From NCBI GenBank assembly GCA_003507655.1, contig DNUZ01000034.1, positions 1 to 45,634 on the forward strand: a stretch of 45,634 nucleotides of DNA. Direction: 5' to 3'. Position numbers and translations under genes: made by a program. Below are positions 19,331 through 27,976 of this stretch, piece by piece. Origin of the DNA: Lachnospiraceae bacterium. GTDB lineage: Bacteria > Bacillota > Clostridia > Lachnospirales > Lachnospiraceae. The first letter of the stretch is position 1. Every line of letters begins with the position of its first letter. Under the pieces are notes generated by a model. The model was not told where the DNA came from, made no database searches, and saw nothing but the letters and a program-made list of their open reading frames with translations.

Positions 19331-19450
19331 ATCCCGAAACCCTTGATAAACAGGGGCTTTGTGGGAAATATAGCACTTCTCTTTTCAAAAAAACTGTGCT
19401 ATAATTCACAACATATCAAATTGAGAGAGAAAACGAAAGAGGGAGCTTTC

Positions 19451-20572
19451 ATGTCAAATATTACACTACACACAGATAGTCCTGCTACGACTACCTGTGT
19501 TCCTAATGTCTTTATTGACCAGTATATGGTTCACGCGAGTGGTGAGTTCGTGAAGATTTATCTCTATCTGCTCCGCTGTATCAACGGCAATAAAAGCGAA
19601 CTGTCCATTTCTAAAATGGCAGACAAATTTGAACATACGGAAAAGGATATCAAACGTGCGCTGTGCTATTGGGAAAAACTGAACCTTCTCCGCTTAGAAT
19701 ACGATAACGAGGGAGATCTGTCCGGTATTTATTTTTTAGATTCCGGAAATATGCCACAACCACAGGAGGTAAGTGCTCCGGAACTTGTCACTGCACAAAG
19801 GATTCCGAATACTGTAACCGGCAGCACAACGCATATGCCACAAAATGCTGCAACAGACAATACCGCAGCACCTGCCACAGAGGAAAAAGAGAACGCCAGA
19901 CGCGAATATTCTACTGATGAGATGGACAATTTCCGCGAAAAAGAAGATGTCCGTACGATGCTGTTTGTTGCAGAGAAATATTTAAAACGTCCTCTGACTC
20001 CGACCGATATGCAAATGATACTCTACTGGTACGATAGCCTTGGATTTTCTGCCGAGTTAGTAGAATATCTGATCGAGCACTGCATTGTAAAAGGTCATCC
20101 GAGTCTCCGCTATATGGACAAGGTCGCTCTTTCCTGGGCAGACTTAAAGATCCACACTGCGGAACAGGCAAAGCAGCTTTCTACCGTACATAATCAGGCT
20201 TATTATGCAGTGATCAAATCCCTTGGCATCAGCAACCGCAACCTGGTACCGTATGAGATGGATTTTATTGAAAAATGGATGAAGGAGTATGGCTTTACCC
20301 TTGATATTATCACGGAAGCCTGCAAACGTACCATTCAGGCGATTCACCAGCCGAGCTTTGAATATACCGATACGATCCTGCATAGCTGGAAGGATAATAA
20401 GATCCATCATTTAGAGGATATTGCAGTTTTAGATGCTTCCTATAAGGATAAGAAAGCAAAGAAGCATCCGACACCACCGAAAAATACCGGAAGTAAATTC
20501 AACAATTTCTCCCAGAGAAATTATAACTATGACCAGTTAGAACGTCAGCTTTTAAACCGTTCAATTCAGTAA
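19451..20572 (+). CDS. DnaD-domain primosome protein
   Basis: The start is the ATG of MSNITLHTDSPATT, behind GAGGGAGC; an in-frame upstream extension overlaps the promoter. The 373-residue protein has an N-terminal winged-helix region (DnaD/DnaB-type, about 15-100: YMVHASGEFVKIYLYLLRCI), a low-complexity Thr/Ala linker (about 110-150) and one or two C-terminal DnaD-like helical domains (about 165-345, YWYDSLGFSAELVEYLIEHC). Such proteins remodel DNA and help load the replicative helicase at oriC or at restart sites. It is 10 nt before the DnaI-like gene, its expected partner. A TATAAT at 19400-19405 and the DnaA boxes lie upstream. Confidence 0.88.
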   Translation: MSNITLHTDSPATTTCVPNVFIDQYMVHASGEFVKIYLYLLRCINGNKSELSISKMADKFEHTEKDIKRALCYWEKLNLLRLEYDNEGDLSGIYFLDSGNMPQPQEVSAPELVTAQRIPNTVTGSTTHMPQNAATDNTAAPATEEKENARREYSTDEMDNFREKEDVRTMLFVAEKYLKRPLTPTDMQMILYWYDSLGFSAELVEYLIEHCIVKGHPSLRYMDKVALSWADLKIHTAEQAKQLSTVHNQAYYAVIKSLGISNRNLVPYEMDFIEKWMKEYGFTLDIITEACKRTIQAIHQPSFEYTDTILHSWKDNKIHHLEDIAVLDASYKDKKAKKHPTPPKNTGSKFNNFSQRNYNYDQLERQLLNRSIQ

Positions 20573-20582
20573 AGGAGAGGCT

Positions 20583-21563
20583 ATGGCTTTAACAAATGCT
20601 CAATATGATGAGATCATGCGGGGTTATGAACAGCGTCAGACCGAAAACCGGCACAGATTAGAACTCCGCACCAAAGAGATTTATGAAAAAGAACCACGGC
20701 TGACACTTTTAGATGACGAGATTTCTTCTACTTCTGTTTCGAGTGCCAGACTGTTGTTATCCGGTGATGAAGCAGAATCCCAAAAATTACGGGAACGTCT
20801 TACCCTTTTGCAAAAGGAAAAATCCGGTCTGATCGCATCCCTCGGATATCCGAAGGACTATCTCGCACCGACTTATACCTGTGCAGACTGCAAGGATACC
20901 GGATATATCGGCAACGAACGCTGCCACTGCTTTAAGCAGGCAGCCATTGATCTAGTGTATACACAGTCGAACTTAAAGTCGGTGTTAGAAAAAGAGAATT
21001 TTTCCACTTTTTCTTTTTCCTATTATTCCGATGAGCAGACCAATCCTGCTACCGGACTTTCCGCAAGAGAGACTGCACAGAATGCCGTTGCGGAATGCCG
21101 GAATTTTATTGCCGGCTTTACGAAAGAGTTTTCTAATCTCTTTCTGTATGGTGATACCGGTGTCGGCAAGACTTTTTTATCTAATTGTGTTGCAAAAGAA
21201 TTATTAGACCGCGGTCATTCAGTCATTTATTTTACGGCGTTTGAACTTTTCCATGTTTTTGAAAAAAATGTCTTTGAAAGAGCACAGGATATGGCACTTC
21301 CGTATCAGAATATTTTTGACTGTGATTTACTGATCATTGATGACCTTGGAACGGAGCTTTCTAACTCCTTTACGGTCTCTCAGCTATTTTTATGTCTGAA
21401 TGAACGTATTTTAAGAAAAAAATCAACCATAATATCTACAAACCTTGGTTTAAACCAGCTTGCAGAAATTTATTCCGAACGGACTTTTTCGCGTATTTCT
21501 TCTAATTATACGATGATCAAACTTTTCGGAGACGATATCCGCATTAAAAAGAAATTGCAATAA
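20583..21563 (+). CDS. DnaI/DnaC-like helicase loader ATPase
   Basis: The 326-residue AAA+ protein has an N-terminal helical region, a cysteine cluster (Cys100, Cys103, Cys114, Cys116) like the zinc site of Bacillus DnaI, Walker A GDTGVGKT (190-197), Walker B LLIIDDLGTE and a sensor/arginine region (SERTFSRISSNYTM). It should load the replicative helicase together with the DnaD-like protein encoded just before it. DnaI is favoured over an IstB transposition helper by the cysteine cluster, the DnaD partner and the absence of an IS21 transposase. Confidence 0.88.
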   Translation: MALTNAQYDEIMRGYEQRQTENRHRLELRTKEIYEKEPRLTLLDDEISSTSVSSARLLLSGDEAESQKLRERLTLLQKEKSGLIASLGYPKDYLAPTYTCADCKDTGYIGNERCHCFKQAAIDLVYTQSNLKSVLEKENFSTFSFSYYSDEQTNPATGLSARETAQNAVAECRNFIAGFTKEFSNLFLYGDTGVGKTFLSNCVAKELLDRGHSVIYFTAFELFHVFEKNVFERAQDMALPYQNIFDCDLLIIDDLGTELSNSFTVSQLFLCLNERILRKKSTIISTNLGLNQLAEIYSERTFSRISSNYTMIKLFGDDIRIKKKLQ

Positions 21564-21583
21564 CAGTATATCTTTGCTATAAT
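21555..21583 (+). promoter_or_regulatory. prs promoter
   Basis: TTGCAA (21555-21560) and TATAAT (21578-21583) are 17 nt apart. The -35 lies in the last codons of the preceding gene. A second possible -10 (TATAAT) is at about 21610. Confidence 0.5.
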
Positions 21584-21648
21584 CTTTTGTGGTATTTTTT
21601 AAGAACTTATTATAATTACAATAAATGAACATATGGAGGAACTCTATC

Positions 21649-22827
21649 ATGGCAAATGATGAAAGAAACTTGGAAACGATTCCAACCGGTGCTCTCGGTC
21701 TGATTCCGTTAGCAAGCTGCACGGAACTCGGAGAGAAGGTGAACCAGTATCTTGTAAAATGGAGGGACACACGTCACAATGCACACAAGGATAACATTGC
21801 ATTCAAGGATTATCACCGCGCATCTTATATTGTAAATGCAGATACCCCTCGTTTTGGTTCCGGTGAAGCCAAAGGTGTGATCAAAGATTCCGTTCGTGGT
21901 TATGACCTCTATATCATGGTGGATGTGACCAACTACAGCATGACTTACTCTCTGTGCGGACAGACAAACCACATGTCTCCGGACGACCACTACGCTGATG
22001 TAAAACGTATCATCGCAGCCGTTGGTGGTAAGGCACGCCGTATCACGGTCATCATGCCATTCCTGTATGAAAGCCGTCAGCATAAGAGAAGTTCCAGAGA
22101 ATCTCTCGACTGTGCAATCGCTTTACAGGAACTGACTGCCATGGGTGTAGAAAATATCATTACTTTTGATGCTCATGACCCTAGAGTTCAGAACTCCATT
22201 CCGCTGCACGGATTTGAGACCGTTCAGCCGGCTTACCAGTTTATCAAAGGTATCTGCAAACACATTAAGGATTTACAGATCGATTCCGATCACATGATGA
22301 TCATCAGCCCGGATGAAGGTGGTACAAACCGTGCCGTATATCTTGCCAACGTTTTAGGTCTGGATATGGGTATGTTCTATAAACGCCGTGATTACAGCCG
22401 TATCGTAGACGGACGTAACCCGATCGTAGCACACGAATTCTTAGGCTCTTCCGTAGAGGGCAAGGACGTGATCATTATCGACGATATGATCTCCTCCGGA
22501 GAAAGTATGATCGACGTTGCAACTGAATTAAAGAAGAGAAAAGCAAACCGTATCTTTACCGTTGCAACCTTTGGTCTGTTCACAAACGGATTAGAAAAAT
22601 TTGACAAGGCAGTAGAAGATGGTATCATCTATCGTGTCGTAACGACCAACCTGACTTACCAGAGTCCTGAACTGCTTTCAAGACCTTACTACATCAACTG
22701 TGATATGAGTAAATACATCGCTTACATCATCGATACTTTAAATCATGATACAACGATCAGCGATCTCTTAGATCCATACGAGAGAATCGATAAACTTCTG
22801 AAAAAATACAGAGCCGGCGAATACTAA
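21649..22827 (+). CDS. prs: Ribose-phosphate pyrophosphokinase
   Basis: The enzyme makes PRPP from ribose-5-phosphate and ATP, feeding nucleotide, histidine and tryptophan synthesis. The start MANDERNLETIPTG follows TGGAGGAACTCTATC. At 392 residues it is longer than the usual 310-320. It keeps the PRPP-synthase signature (TFDAHDPRVQNSIP, about 172-185) and a PRPP loop VIIIDDMISSGESMID, where most class I enzymes read DDMIDTAGT. The N-terminal 60 residues and an insert around 90-115 account for the extra length. In Bacillus prs sits between glmU and pth; here it is separated by 7 kb and on the other strand. Confidence 0.9.
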   Translation: MANDERNLETIPTGALGLIPLASCTELGEKVNQYLVKWRDTRHNAHKDNIAFKDYHRASYIVNADTPRFGSGEAKGVIKDSVRGYDLYIMVDVTNYSMTYSLCGQTNHMSPDDHYADVKRIIAAVGGKARRITVIMPFLYESRQHKRSSRESLDCAIALQELTAMGVENIITFDAHDPRVQNSIPLHGFETVQPAYQFIKGICKHIKDLQIDSDHMMIISPDEGGTNRAVYLANVLGLDMGMFYKRRDYSRIVDGRNPIVAHEFLGSSVEGKDVIIIDDMISSGESMIDVATELKKRKANRIFTVATFGLFTNGLEKFDKAVEDGIIYRVVTTNLTYQSPELLSRPYYINCDMSKYIAYIIDTLNHDTTISDLLDPYERIDKLLKKYRAGEY

Positions 22828-22933
22828 AATTCCCGGTTCCCTTTCCCAAAGTGCATCTTTGCCCGAGGGGCTTTTTACTCTATAGGAAACACCGTTTTCA
22901 TACTTTAACGGAACATTGTATTTTCGATAGAGC

Positions 22934-22985
22934 AAAAAAGGATTTCCGATAAGTCGTCCTACGACTTACAGGAAATCCTTTTTTA
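22934..22985. terminator. Bidirectional terminator between prs and the DUF6465-like gene
   Basis: AAAAAAGGATTTCC pairs with GGAAATCCTTTTTT; inside, GTAAGTCGT pairs with ACGACTTAC nearly perfectly. T-runs occur on both strands for the two convergent units. Confidence 0.85.
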
Positions 22986-23031
22986 TGTACGATCATTATG
23001 ATGATGATCCTATACTGATTTATCCGTTCTC

Positions 23032-23538
23032 TTAGAACAATGGAACCCGTCCTGCGAACTTCTCGTTGATCACATAGTATGCAAAACCATCTTCCGGTTT
23101 CAGATACAGCTTTAAGGATTTAATGGTAGATACTCTGTGTCCCTCTGATACAAATACTTCTTTTACCTTATTTGTAATCTCTTCTACAGAAGACTGCTGT
23201 CCGTAATACTCTACAAATACTTCGGTCTCGCTTTCGCTCTGTTTCTTAGCGGCTGCCTTGCGTGTGGCTTTTTTCTTTGGAGCTTTCTTTACTTCTTCTT
23301 TTACAGCCTCTGTTGTCTCTTTTACGGTTTCTTTTACATTCGCTAACTTTTCTGTTGCCTTTGCTTCTACTGCGCTGGCTGCTGCTTTTACTTCTGCTGC
23401 CTTTGCCTCAAGAGTCTTTGTCTCTGCAGGTTTTACTTCTGCTTCCTTTGTTTCAGCAGGCTTTACTTCTGCTTCCTTTGTCTGTGCAGTTGTTACAACT
23501 GGTTTCACTTCCGGCTTCTTTCCTGATTTTGCGTTCAT
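23032..23538 (-). CDS. Lys/Ala/Glu-rich protein with DUF6465-like C-terminal domain
   Basis: The 168-residue protein has a highly charged low-complexity N-terminal two thirds with tandem EVKPAETKEA-type repeats (about 8-45), an Ala/Lys stretch like histone H1 or TolA tails, and a basic patch KKAPKKKATRKAAAKK (about 92-107). A folded domain of about 60 residues follows (VFVEYYGQQ...IKSLKLYLKPEDG...FAGRVPLF), which I recognise as resembling the Lachnospiraceae family DUF6465; its function is unknown. The basic patch suggests nucleic-acid or envelope binding, a guess only. AGGAGG overlaps the stop codon of the upstream HPr-like gene (9-nt gap), so the two are one operon. Confidence 0.75.
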   Translation of the reverse strand: MNAKSGKKPEVKPVVTTAQTKEAEVKPAETKEAEVKPAETKTLEAKAAEVKAAASAVEAKATEKLANVKETVKETTEAVKEEVKKAPKKKATRKAAAKKQSESETEVFVEYYGQQSSVEEITNKVKEVFVSEGHRVSTIKSLKLYLKPEDGFAYYVINEKFAGRVPLF

Positions 23539-23547
23539 ATGCTCCTC

Positions 23548-23802
23548 CTATTCACAAACTAAGAACTTTTCCATTGCATCTAAAGCTTCCGCTTCATCCT
23601 CTCCATTTGCTACGATATTTACTTTCATACCGTTGGAAGGATTAAATGCCATAATTCCCATAATACTCTTGGCATTAATCTTGCGGTTATTGCTCTCTAA
23701 TATGATCTCACTATCGAACTTACAGGCTACCTGTACCAGTTCGGCAATCGGGTTATCATGTTCTTTTTCAACATCAGAAACTACAATCTCTTTTTTACTC
23801 AC
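23548..23802 (-). CDS. HPr-like phosphocarrier paralogue with altered active site
   Basis: The 84 residues align end to end with HPr of the sugar phosphotransferase system. The regulatory site KSIMGIM with Ser46 is intact, the phosphorylatable His15 is present, but the following Ala16-Arg17 of HPr are Asp16-Asn17 (EHDNPIAELVQ for IHARPAAKLVQ). Loss of Arg17 should impair transfer from Enzyme I, so a regulatory role through Ser46 (as for Bacillus Crh, which lacks His15) is more likely than sugar transport. The start is GTG with a modest ribosome site. It is co-transcribed with the DUF6465-like gene; no other PTS genes are near. Confidence 0.82.
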   Translation of the reverse strand: MSKKEIVVSDVEKEHDNPIAELVQVACKFDSEIILESNNRKINAKSIMGIMAFNPSNGMKVNIVANGEDEAEALDAMEKFLVCE

Positions 23803-23970
23803 AGTCCCAATACCTCGCTTCGCTTCATTCCGTGTTCTAACATATTGCTACATTGTATAGCTTATTCATGTAATATAGCTTATTCGCAGAGGTTTTACAA
23901 TATGTTTTTTTCATTTTTGGCAATTTCCAACAAGGATTCCAACAAAACTACATTTTTTTATGCAACTTTT

Positions 23971-26472
23971 CTATTTTAAATATGCATAGAAGCAGCTTCC
24001 TGATCCTTCCAGTGTATTCTTGGCTTCTTCCATATTTTTCCTCTGGATTGCTCCGCTTCCCGGTTCATAAATACACACACTGTTCGAATCATACCCTGTG
24101 ATCAGAACGGCATCTCCTGTTCCGCGTACGGCAAAGACCGGATTTCCTTCACTGACATAGTAGAGCACCTGCTCTACTCCGCATCCGCTTAGATCCAGTA
24201 CCGTACTTTCCTTTAAGGCTTCCTGCAAGATCTGTTTTGCATTTTCACCGTTTTCTAACAACGCTCCTGCATCTAAATTCAGCCCTTCTTTTTTCAGGAT
24301 AACATTCAGGCATTTTGCAGCCGTGCTATTGCCCTGTGCCTGTGTTCCATCCGCTATGACGGTTTCTCTTGAAGCCCTGCGTGAACGCTTCCAGATGTAC
24401 TGCTGCTTTTCTCCTACAACTACTCCCATTTTTTCATCGGCTGCCCTGACTGCTTCGGCTGCATCTGCTGTTCCAAGTACGACTTTTCCTGCGGCATAAG
24501 CATAATACTTCTGTCCGTCTGAAATTTCCAACTGTACTTCTTTGGATTTCTCATGGATGATCTCTTTCGAAACCAGAGTCTGCAATTTTTTCTCTTCTTC
24601 TGCCGCCTTTGCAAGCTGTATCTGCACCTGTGTCTGGCGTTCTTTTGTCGAAGTTGTATGCAGCTCGGCTTTTGCTCCGCTCTCTTCCTCGCTGTTTACG
24701 ATCGTATCCTCCGAAGCATCCACATAGGCTCCGCCCTCCGGACGGACTCTGCTCAAATAGATGGTGTTTTCATCTATACGGACATCTGTAATATAATATC
24801 CGCCTTTTTCATAGGTCTTTACTACTTTATAATCTTCTTCCGGTGATAAGATCCGGATCTGATACATTGGAAAAACCTGATTTCCTGCCGCATCCTTAAC
24901 GCTGTCTGCATTTCTCGCCTGTCCGTATATAAAATCTTCTCCGATAAATCCGATGGCACGCGTCTCTTCTCCACTGCTGCTCTTGACCGGATGTGTATTT
25001 CCCGTCTCTAAATCTTCCACTAAAAGCTGTCCCTCGCTATCTTTATATGCAAGGTAGCGTCCGCTTGCTGACACCTGATAGGTTCCCGCCTTTAAATCCT
25101 TCCTTTTTTTGGTAACTTTCAGACTGTCTAGATCAATCTGATAAAGCGTCTTGCCGGCGATCAGGTAGAACTGTTCCTGATTGTTCTGGTATGCCAGCTC
25201 TCCTAAATCCTCTTTCATAACCTGATAAGAAGTCGTTACCGGTAAAAACAGCTGCTCTTCTACCGTATCGGTCACGGAATCATAATGGCACACACTGATT
25301 CCGGTCCTGCCCTCATGGATTCCCCGGTTCATGTAGCCATAGACTAAAAAGTCCATACTTCCACGCTCATCAATGCTGACAATACGGATATCGTGTTCTC
25401 CATAATTTTCCCTGTCATCCACGTCTTCCATATCTGAGCGGAAACTGAATACCTTTGCGATCTGGTTGGTGTCCTGATTGTACATCCACAAATCTCCTTC
25501 CTGTACAAAGGCCGCAACGCTTCCATTTTCATTTGAGATATAGTTTACATCCTTAGAACGTATTCCCAACTGGATATAGTTATCATAAATACTGTCTTTT
25601 CCACCTGAAAAAACGCGGTTCATCGATCGCTCATAGCTGAGCAGATACGGTCTTGCACTGGTGTATCGGATCCTGTAGTATTCCTCTACATTATAGTATT
25701 CGGAATCCGAATCTTTTGCTTTTACTACATAATCTAACGTGATCACATTACAGGTACTGCTGATCTCCTTAATGGACGGGATCGGTTCACTGACTTTCTG
25801 ATATGGAAAATCTGCCCATGTCACCTGCTTTAAGGAAGAATGGATCGTAACGTTATTCAGACTGCTGTTATCCCCTGATGAGTTCGGTTCTAAGTAAGTT
25901 GCCAGTGTCCCTTTTGTTTCCGGATTCATGGATGTATCATGAAAATCCTTCGCAAACGCAAGGCTCTCCTGCACATAGGCATCTACCGGCTGTATGATGC
26001 GTGTGTAATAGTAGACTTCTTTTTTTCCCTGCTGCAGCTTTAAGATCAGAAGATATTCCTCTCCCTCTTCAATGATGTTCTGTATCTTAATATTCGCTGT
26101 CACCTGTTTGTCTTCTGCCTTAAAATTTTTCACATCGGCTTCTGCGACCAAACGCTTCCTGTCCATGCTTCGGATCTCATAGGAGATCTTATCAATGGAA
26201 TTGCCAAAAGTCTCAATACTGACAGGCAATTTACGGCTTTTATCTAATGGTGTAATGCTGTCTCTCATATATACTGCATTCATCTGTGCCGTATGACCAT
26301 GAAGTTCATTGATCTCTTCATCTGCATAGGTAAGCGTAACAACCGGCAGTGTTGCTCCCGCCATATTATCGGTCGTGTCATTGCTCGAATGACGGTTTAT
26401 TAGTCCCACGATCAATACGGTCAGTACAAATGCCCCGATCAGTGCGATTATTTTTATCTTTCCTTTCTTCAA
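23971..26472 (-). CDS. Large membrane-anchored extracellular protein with degenerate C39-like tail
   Basis: The start is placed at TTG (26472) behind GGGAGG, giving MKKGKIKIIALIGAFVLTVL; longer in-frame starts would run through the terminator hairpin at 26494-26522. The 833-residue product has one N-terminal transmembrane helix (about 5-25) and is otherwise soluble and outside the cell. Residues about 30-250 look like beta-rich Ig-like domains, 300-600 like WD/propeller-type repeats (GRYLAYKDSEGQLLVEDLETG), then a coiled charged stretch (about 610-700). The last 110 residues resemble a C39-type papain-fold domain, but the motif GHAVVI-type histidine is aspartate (GTGDAVLITGYD) and the N-terminal cysteine context is poor, so it is probably not a protease. 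Function unknown. Confidence 0.7.
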   Translation of the reverse strand: MKKGKIKIIALIGAFVLTVLIVGLINRHSSNDTTDNMAGATLPVVTLTYADEEINELHGHTAQMNAVYMRDSITPLDKSRKLPVSIETFGNSIDKISYEIRSMDRKRLVAEADVKNFKAEDKQVTANIKIQNIIEEGEEYLLILKLQQGKKEVYYYTRIIQPVDAYVQESLAFAKDFHDTSMNPETKGTLATYLEPNSSGDNSSLNNVTIHSSLKQVTWADFPYQKVSEPIPSIKEISSTCNVITLDYVVKAKDSDSEYYNVEEYYRIRYTSARPYLLSYERSMNRVFSGGKDSIYDNYIQLGIRSKDVNYISNENGSVAAFVQEGDLWMYNQDTNQIAKVFSFRSDMEDVDDRENYGEHDIRIVSIDERGSMDFLVYGYMNRGIHEGRTGISVCHYDSVTDTVEEQLFLPVTTSYQVMKEDLGELAYQNNQEQFYLIAGKTLYQIDLDSLKVTKKRKDLKAGTYQVSASGRYLAYKDSEGQLLVEDLETGNTHPVKSSSGEETRAIGFIGEDFIYGQARNADSVKDAAGNQVFPMYQIRILSPEEDYKVVKTYEKGGYYITDVRIDENTIYLSRVRPEGGAYVDASEDTIVNSEEESGAKAELHTTSTKERQTQVQIQLAKAAEEEKKLQTLVSKEIIHEKSKEVQLEISDGQKYYAYAAGKVVLGTADAAEAVRAADEKMGVVVGEKQQYIWKRSRRASRETVIADGTQAQGNSTAAKCLNVILKKEGLNLDAGALLENGENAKQILQEALKESTVLDLSGCGVEQVLYYVSEGNPVFAVRGTGDAVLITGYDSNSVCIYEPGSGAIQRKNMEEAKNTLEGSGSCFYAYLK

Positions 26473-26493
26473 AAGCCTGTCCTCCCTTTCTTC

Positions 26494-26522
26494 AAAAACA
26501 GGCGGTGCCATACGGCACCGCT
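26494..26522 (-). terminator. Terminator after the 26570-27022 gene
   Basis: On the minus strand GCGGTGCC-GTAT-GGCACCGC is followed by CTGTTTTTG. It ends transcription of the upstream gene and helps exclude a longer start for the downstream one. Confidence 0.75.
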
Positions 26523-26569
26523 GACTTCTTTCATTGTATATAGTTTTATCCAAAAACTCAACTACTATT

Positions 26570-27022
26570 TTACCACCAGCGGTTACAACGCCGATGTCTG
26601 CAGCGTCTTCTATACATTTCATTGTATAACAACACTTCCACCAAATCGGACAATCCTCCGCCACGGCGGGAACCTCCGCAGCATTCGCTGGTCTCTACTT
26701 CGTCTTTTTCGCTATCCTGTGCGATCTTATCCATAATCCGCTTGCTGACTAAAGAGAGCATCGTTTTATCCGGATATTCGTCAAACATCAGGCTTCCCTC
26801 ATACTCCATTCTGTCACATTCTTCGTCCACATATTTCTGGATCTTTTTGACCTCATTCGGATAGAGTTCCCTCATCCGGTCTAAATCCTTTTCATACTCC
26901 ATTTCTTTTAAATAATTCCCCTGCATCTGCATCGGCAATCCTGCCTGCATTTGCATCTGGTATGGCGCATAAAACGGATAGGTCTGTGGTGAGTAATACC
27001 AGTCTTTATTATTATAGTCCAC
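26570..27022 (-). CDS. Hypothetical protein with Tyr/Met/Gln-rich N-terminus and Cys/Arg-rich tail
   Basis: The 150-residue protein starts at GTG behind AGGAGA. Residues 1-35 are rich in Tyr, Met and Gln (PQTYPFYAPYQMQMQAGLPM), 38-105 form a charged helical domain (EKDLDRMRELYPNEVKKIQKYVDEECDRME), and the end is CCGG...RRRCRHRRCNRWW. The composition resembles spore-coat or surface-associated proteins of Clostridia, but no family is recognised with certainty. It has its own terminator. Confidence 0.65.
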   Translation of the reverse strand: MDYNNKDWYYSPQTYPFYAPYQMQMQAGLPMQMQGNYLKEMEYEKDLDRMRELYPNEVKKIQKYVDEECDRMEYEGSLMFDEYPDKTMLSLVSKRIMDKIAQDSEKDEVETSECCGGSRRGGGLSDLVEVLLYNEMYRRRCRHRRCNRWW

Positions 27023-27103
27023 TCCACTTCTCCTGGAAAAAACATCACTATACTATATGCCTCTTTTCCAAAAAAGTGCGGCTCCTCTCTTATCCAGTCT
27101 CTT

Positions 27104-27964
27104 TTACACCAGCAAAAGCATGGTTCCCGATACGATCAGGATCAGACCGATAAACGCTTTACGCGATAAATGCTCCTTTAAAAAGATCGAGGAAAATGCT
27201 ACGGTCAGCACAATGCTCAGCTTATCGATCGGAACTACCACACTTGCTTCTCCTAACTGGAGGGCACGATAATAGCACAGCCAGGATAATCCTGTGGTCA
27301 CTCCGGACAGGCAGATAAAAATTCCACTCTTGAATGTGATCGTATTAAACTGTTTCTGTTTTCCTTTGATAAATACGATCAGCCATGACATGACCAGCAC
27401 TACCGCGGTACGGATCGCGGTTCCTAAGTTGGATTCCACCCCGTCAATTCCTATCTTGGCTAAAATAGCCGACAAACTTGCAAATACGGCTGACAATACG
27501 GCATAGACTGCCCACTGTTTATTACCGCTCTTTTTACTGTTCCCGGCTTTTACTGCCATCATGTATGTTCCGATACCGATCAGCACCATCGCTATAATCC
27601 TGTATTTTGTAACAGTCTCTCCTAACAGAAAAATTCCCAAAAGCATCGTCAGTACGGTACTCAGCTTGTCGATCGGTGCCACCTTATTCACATCGCCCAT
27701 CTGCAGGGCTTTAAAATAAGCCAGCCACGAAGCTCCGGTTGCAATACCGGAAAAGATCAAAAACAGGAATGTTCTCTGACTGATATGGTGGATCCCATCG
27801 TATGAACCGACGATCTTAACCATCATACAGGAACATAACAAGACCACGATCGTCCGCAATGCTGTTGCTAAATCCGAATCTGTCTTTTTTATTCCTATTT
27901 TTGCAAGAATTGCTGTAATTCCTGCAAATACTGAGGAACCTGCGGCATAATATAACCACGTCAT
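27104..27964 (-). CDS. EamA-family (DMT) permease
   Basis: The 286-residue integral membrane protein has ten predicted helices built from two EamA repeats. The repeats are recognisable: FAGITAILAKIGIKKTDSDLATALRT early and FASLSAILAKIGIDGVESN at mid-length; GASWLAYFKALQMGDVNKVAPIDKL matches GLSWLCYYRALQLGEASVVVPIDKL. DMT members export or import amino acids, sugars or other metabolites; the substrate is unknown. It begins 12 nt after the stop codon of the LacI-fold/GGDEF gene and is probably expressed with it. Confidence 0.9.
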   Translation of the reverse strand: MTWLYYAAGSSVFAGITAILAKIGIKKTDSDLATALRTIVVLLCSCMMVKIVGSYDGIHHISQRTFLFLIFSGIATGASWLAYFKALQMGDVNKVAPIDKLSTVLTMLLGIFLLGETVTKYRIIAMVLIGIGTYMMAVKAGNSKKSGNKQWAVYAVLSAVFASLSAILAKIGIDGVESNLGTAIRTAVVLVMSWLIVFIKGKQKQFNTITFKSGIFICLSGVTTGLSWLCYYRALQLGEASVVVPIDKLSIVLTVAFSSIFLKEHLSRKAFIGLILIVSGTMLLLV

Positions 27965-27976
27965 ATAATTTCCCTT

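Noticed and set aside
20583..21563. IstB-type transposition helper
   Set aside because: The zinc-site cysteines, the DnaD neighbour and absence of an IS21 transposase favour a DnaI-like helicase loader.
23258..23860. Long plus-strand frames opposite the DUF6465-like and HPr-like genes
   Set aside because: They are antisense shadows of the Ala/Lys/Glu-rich repeats, giving poly-Ser/Ala/Leu nonsense.
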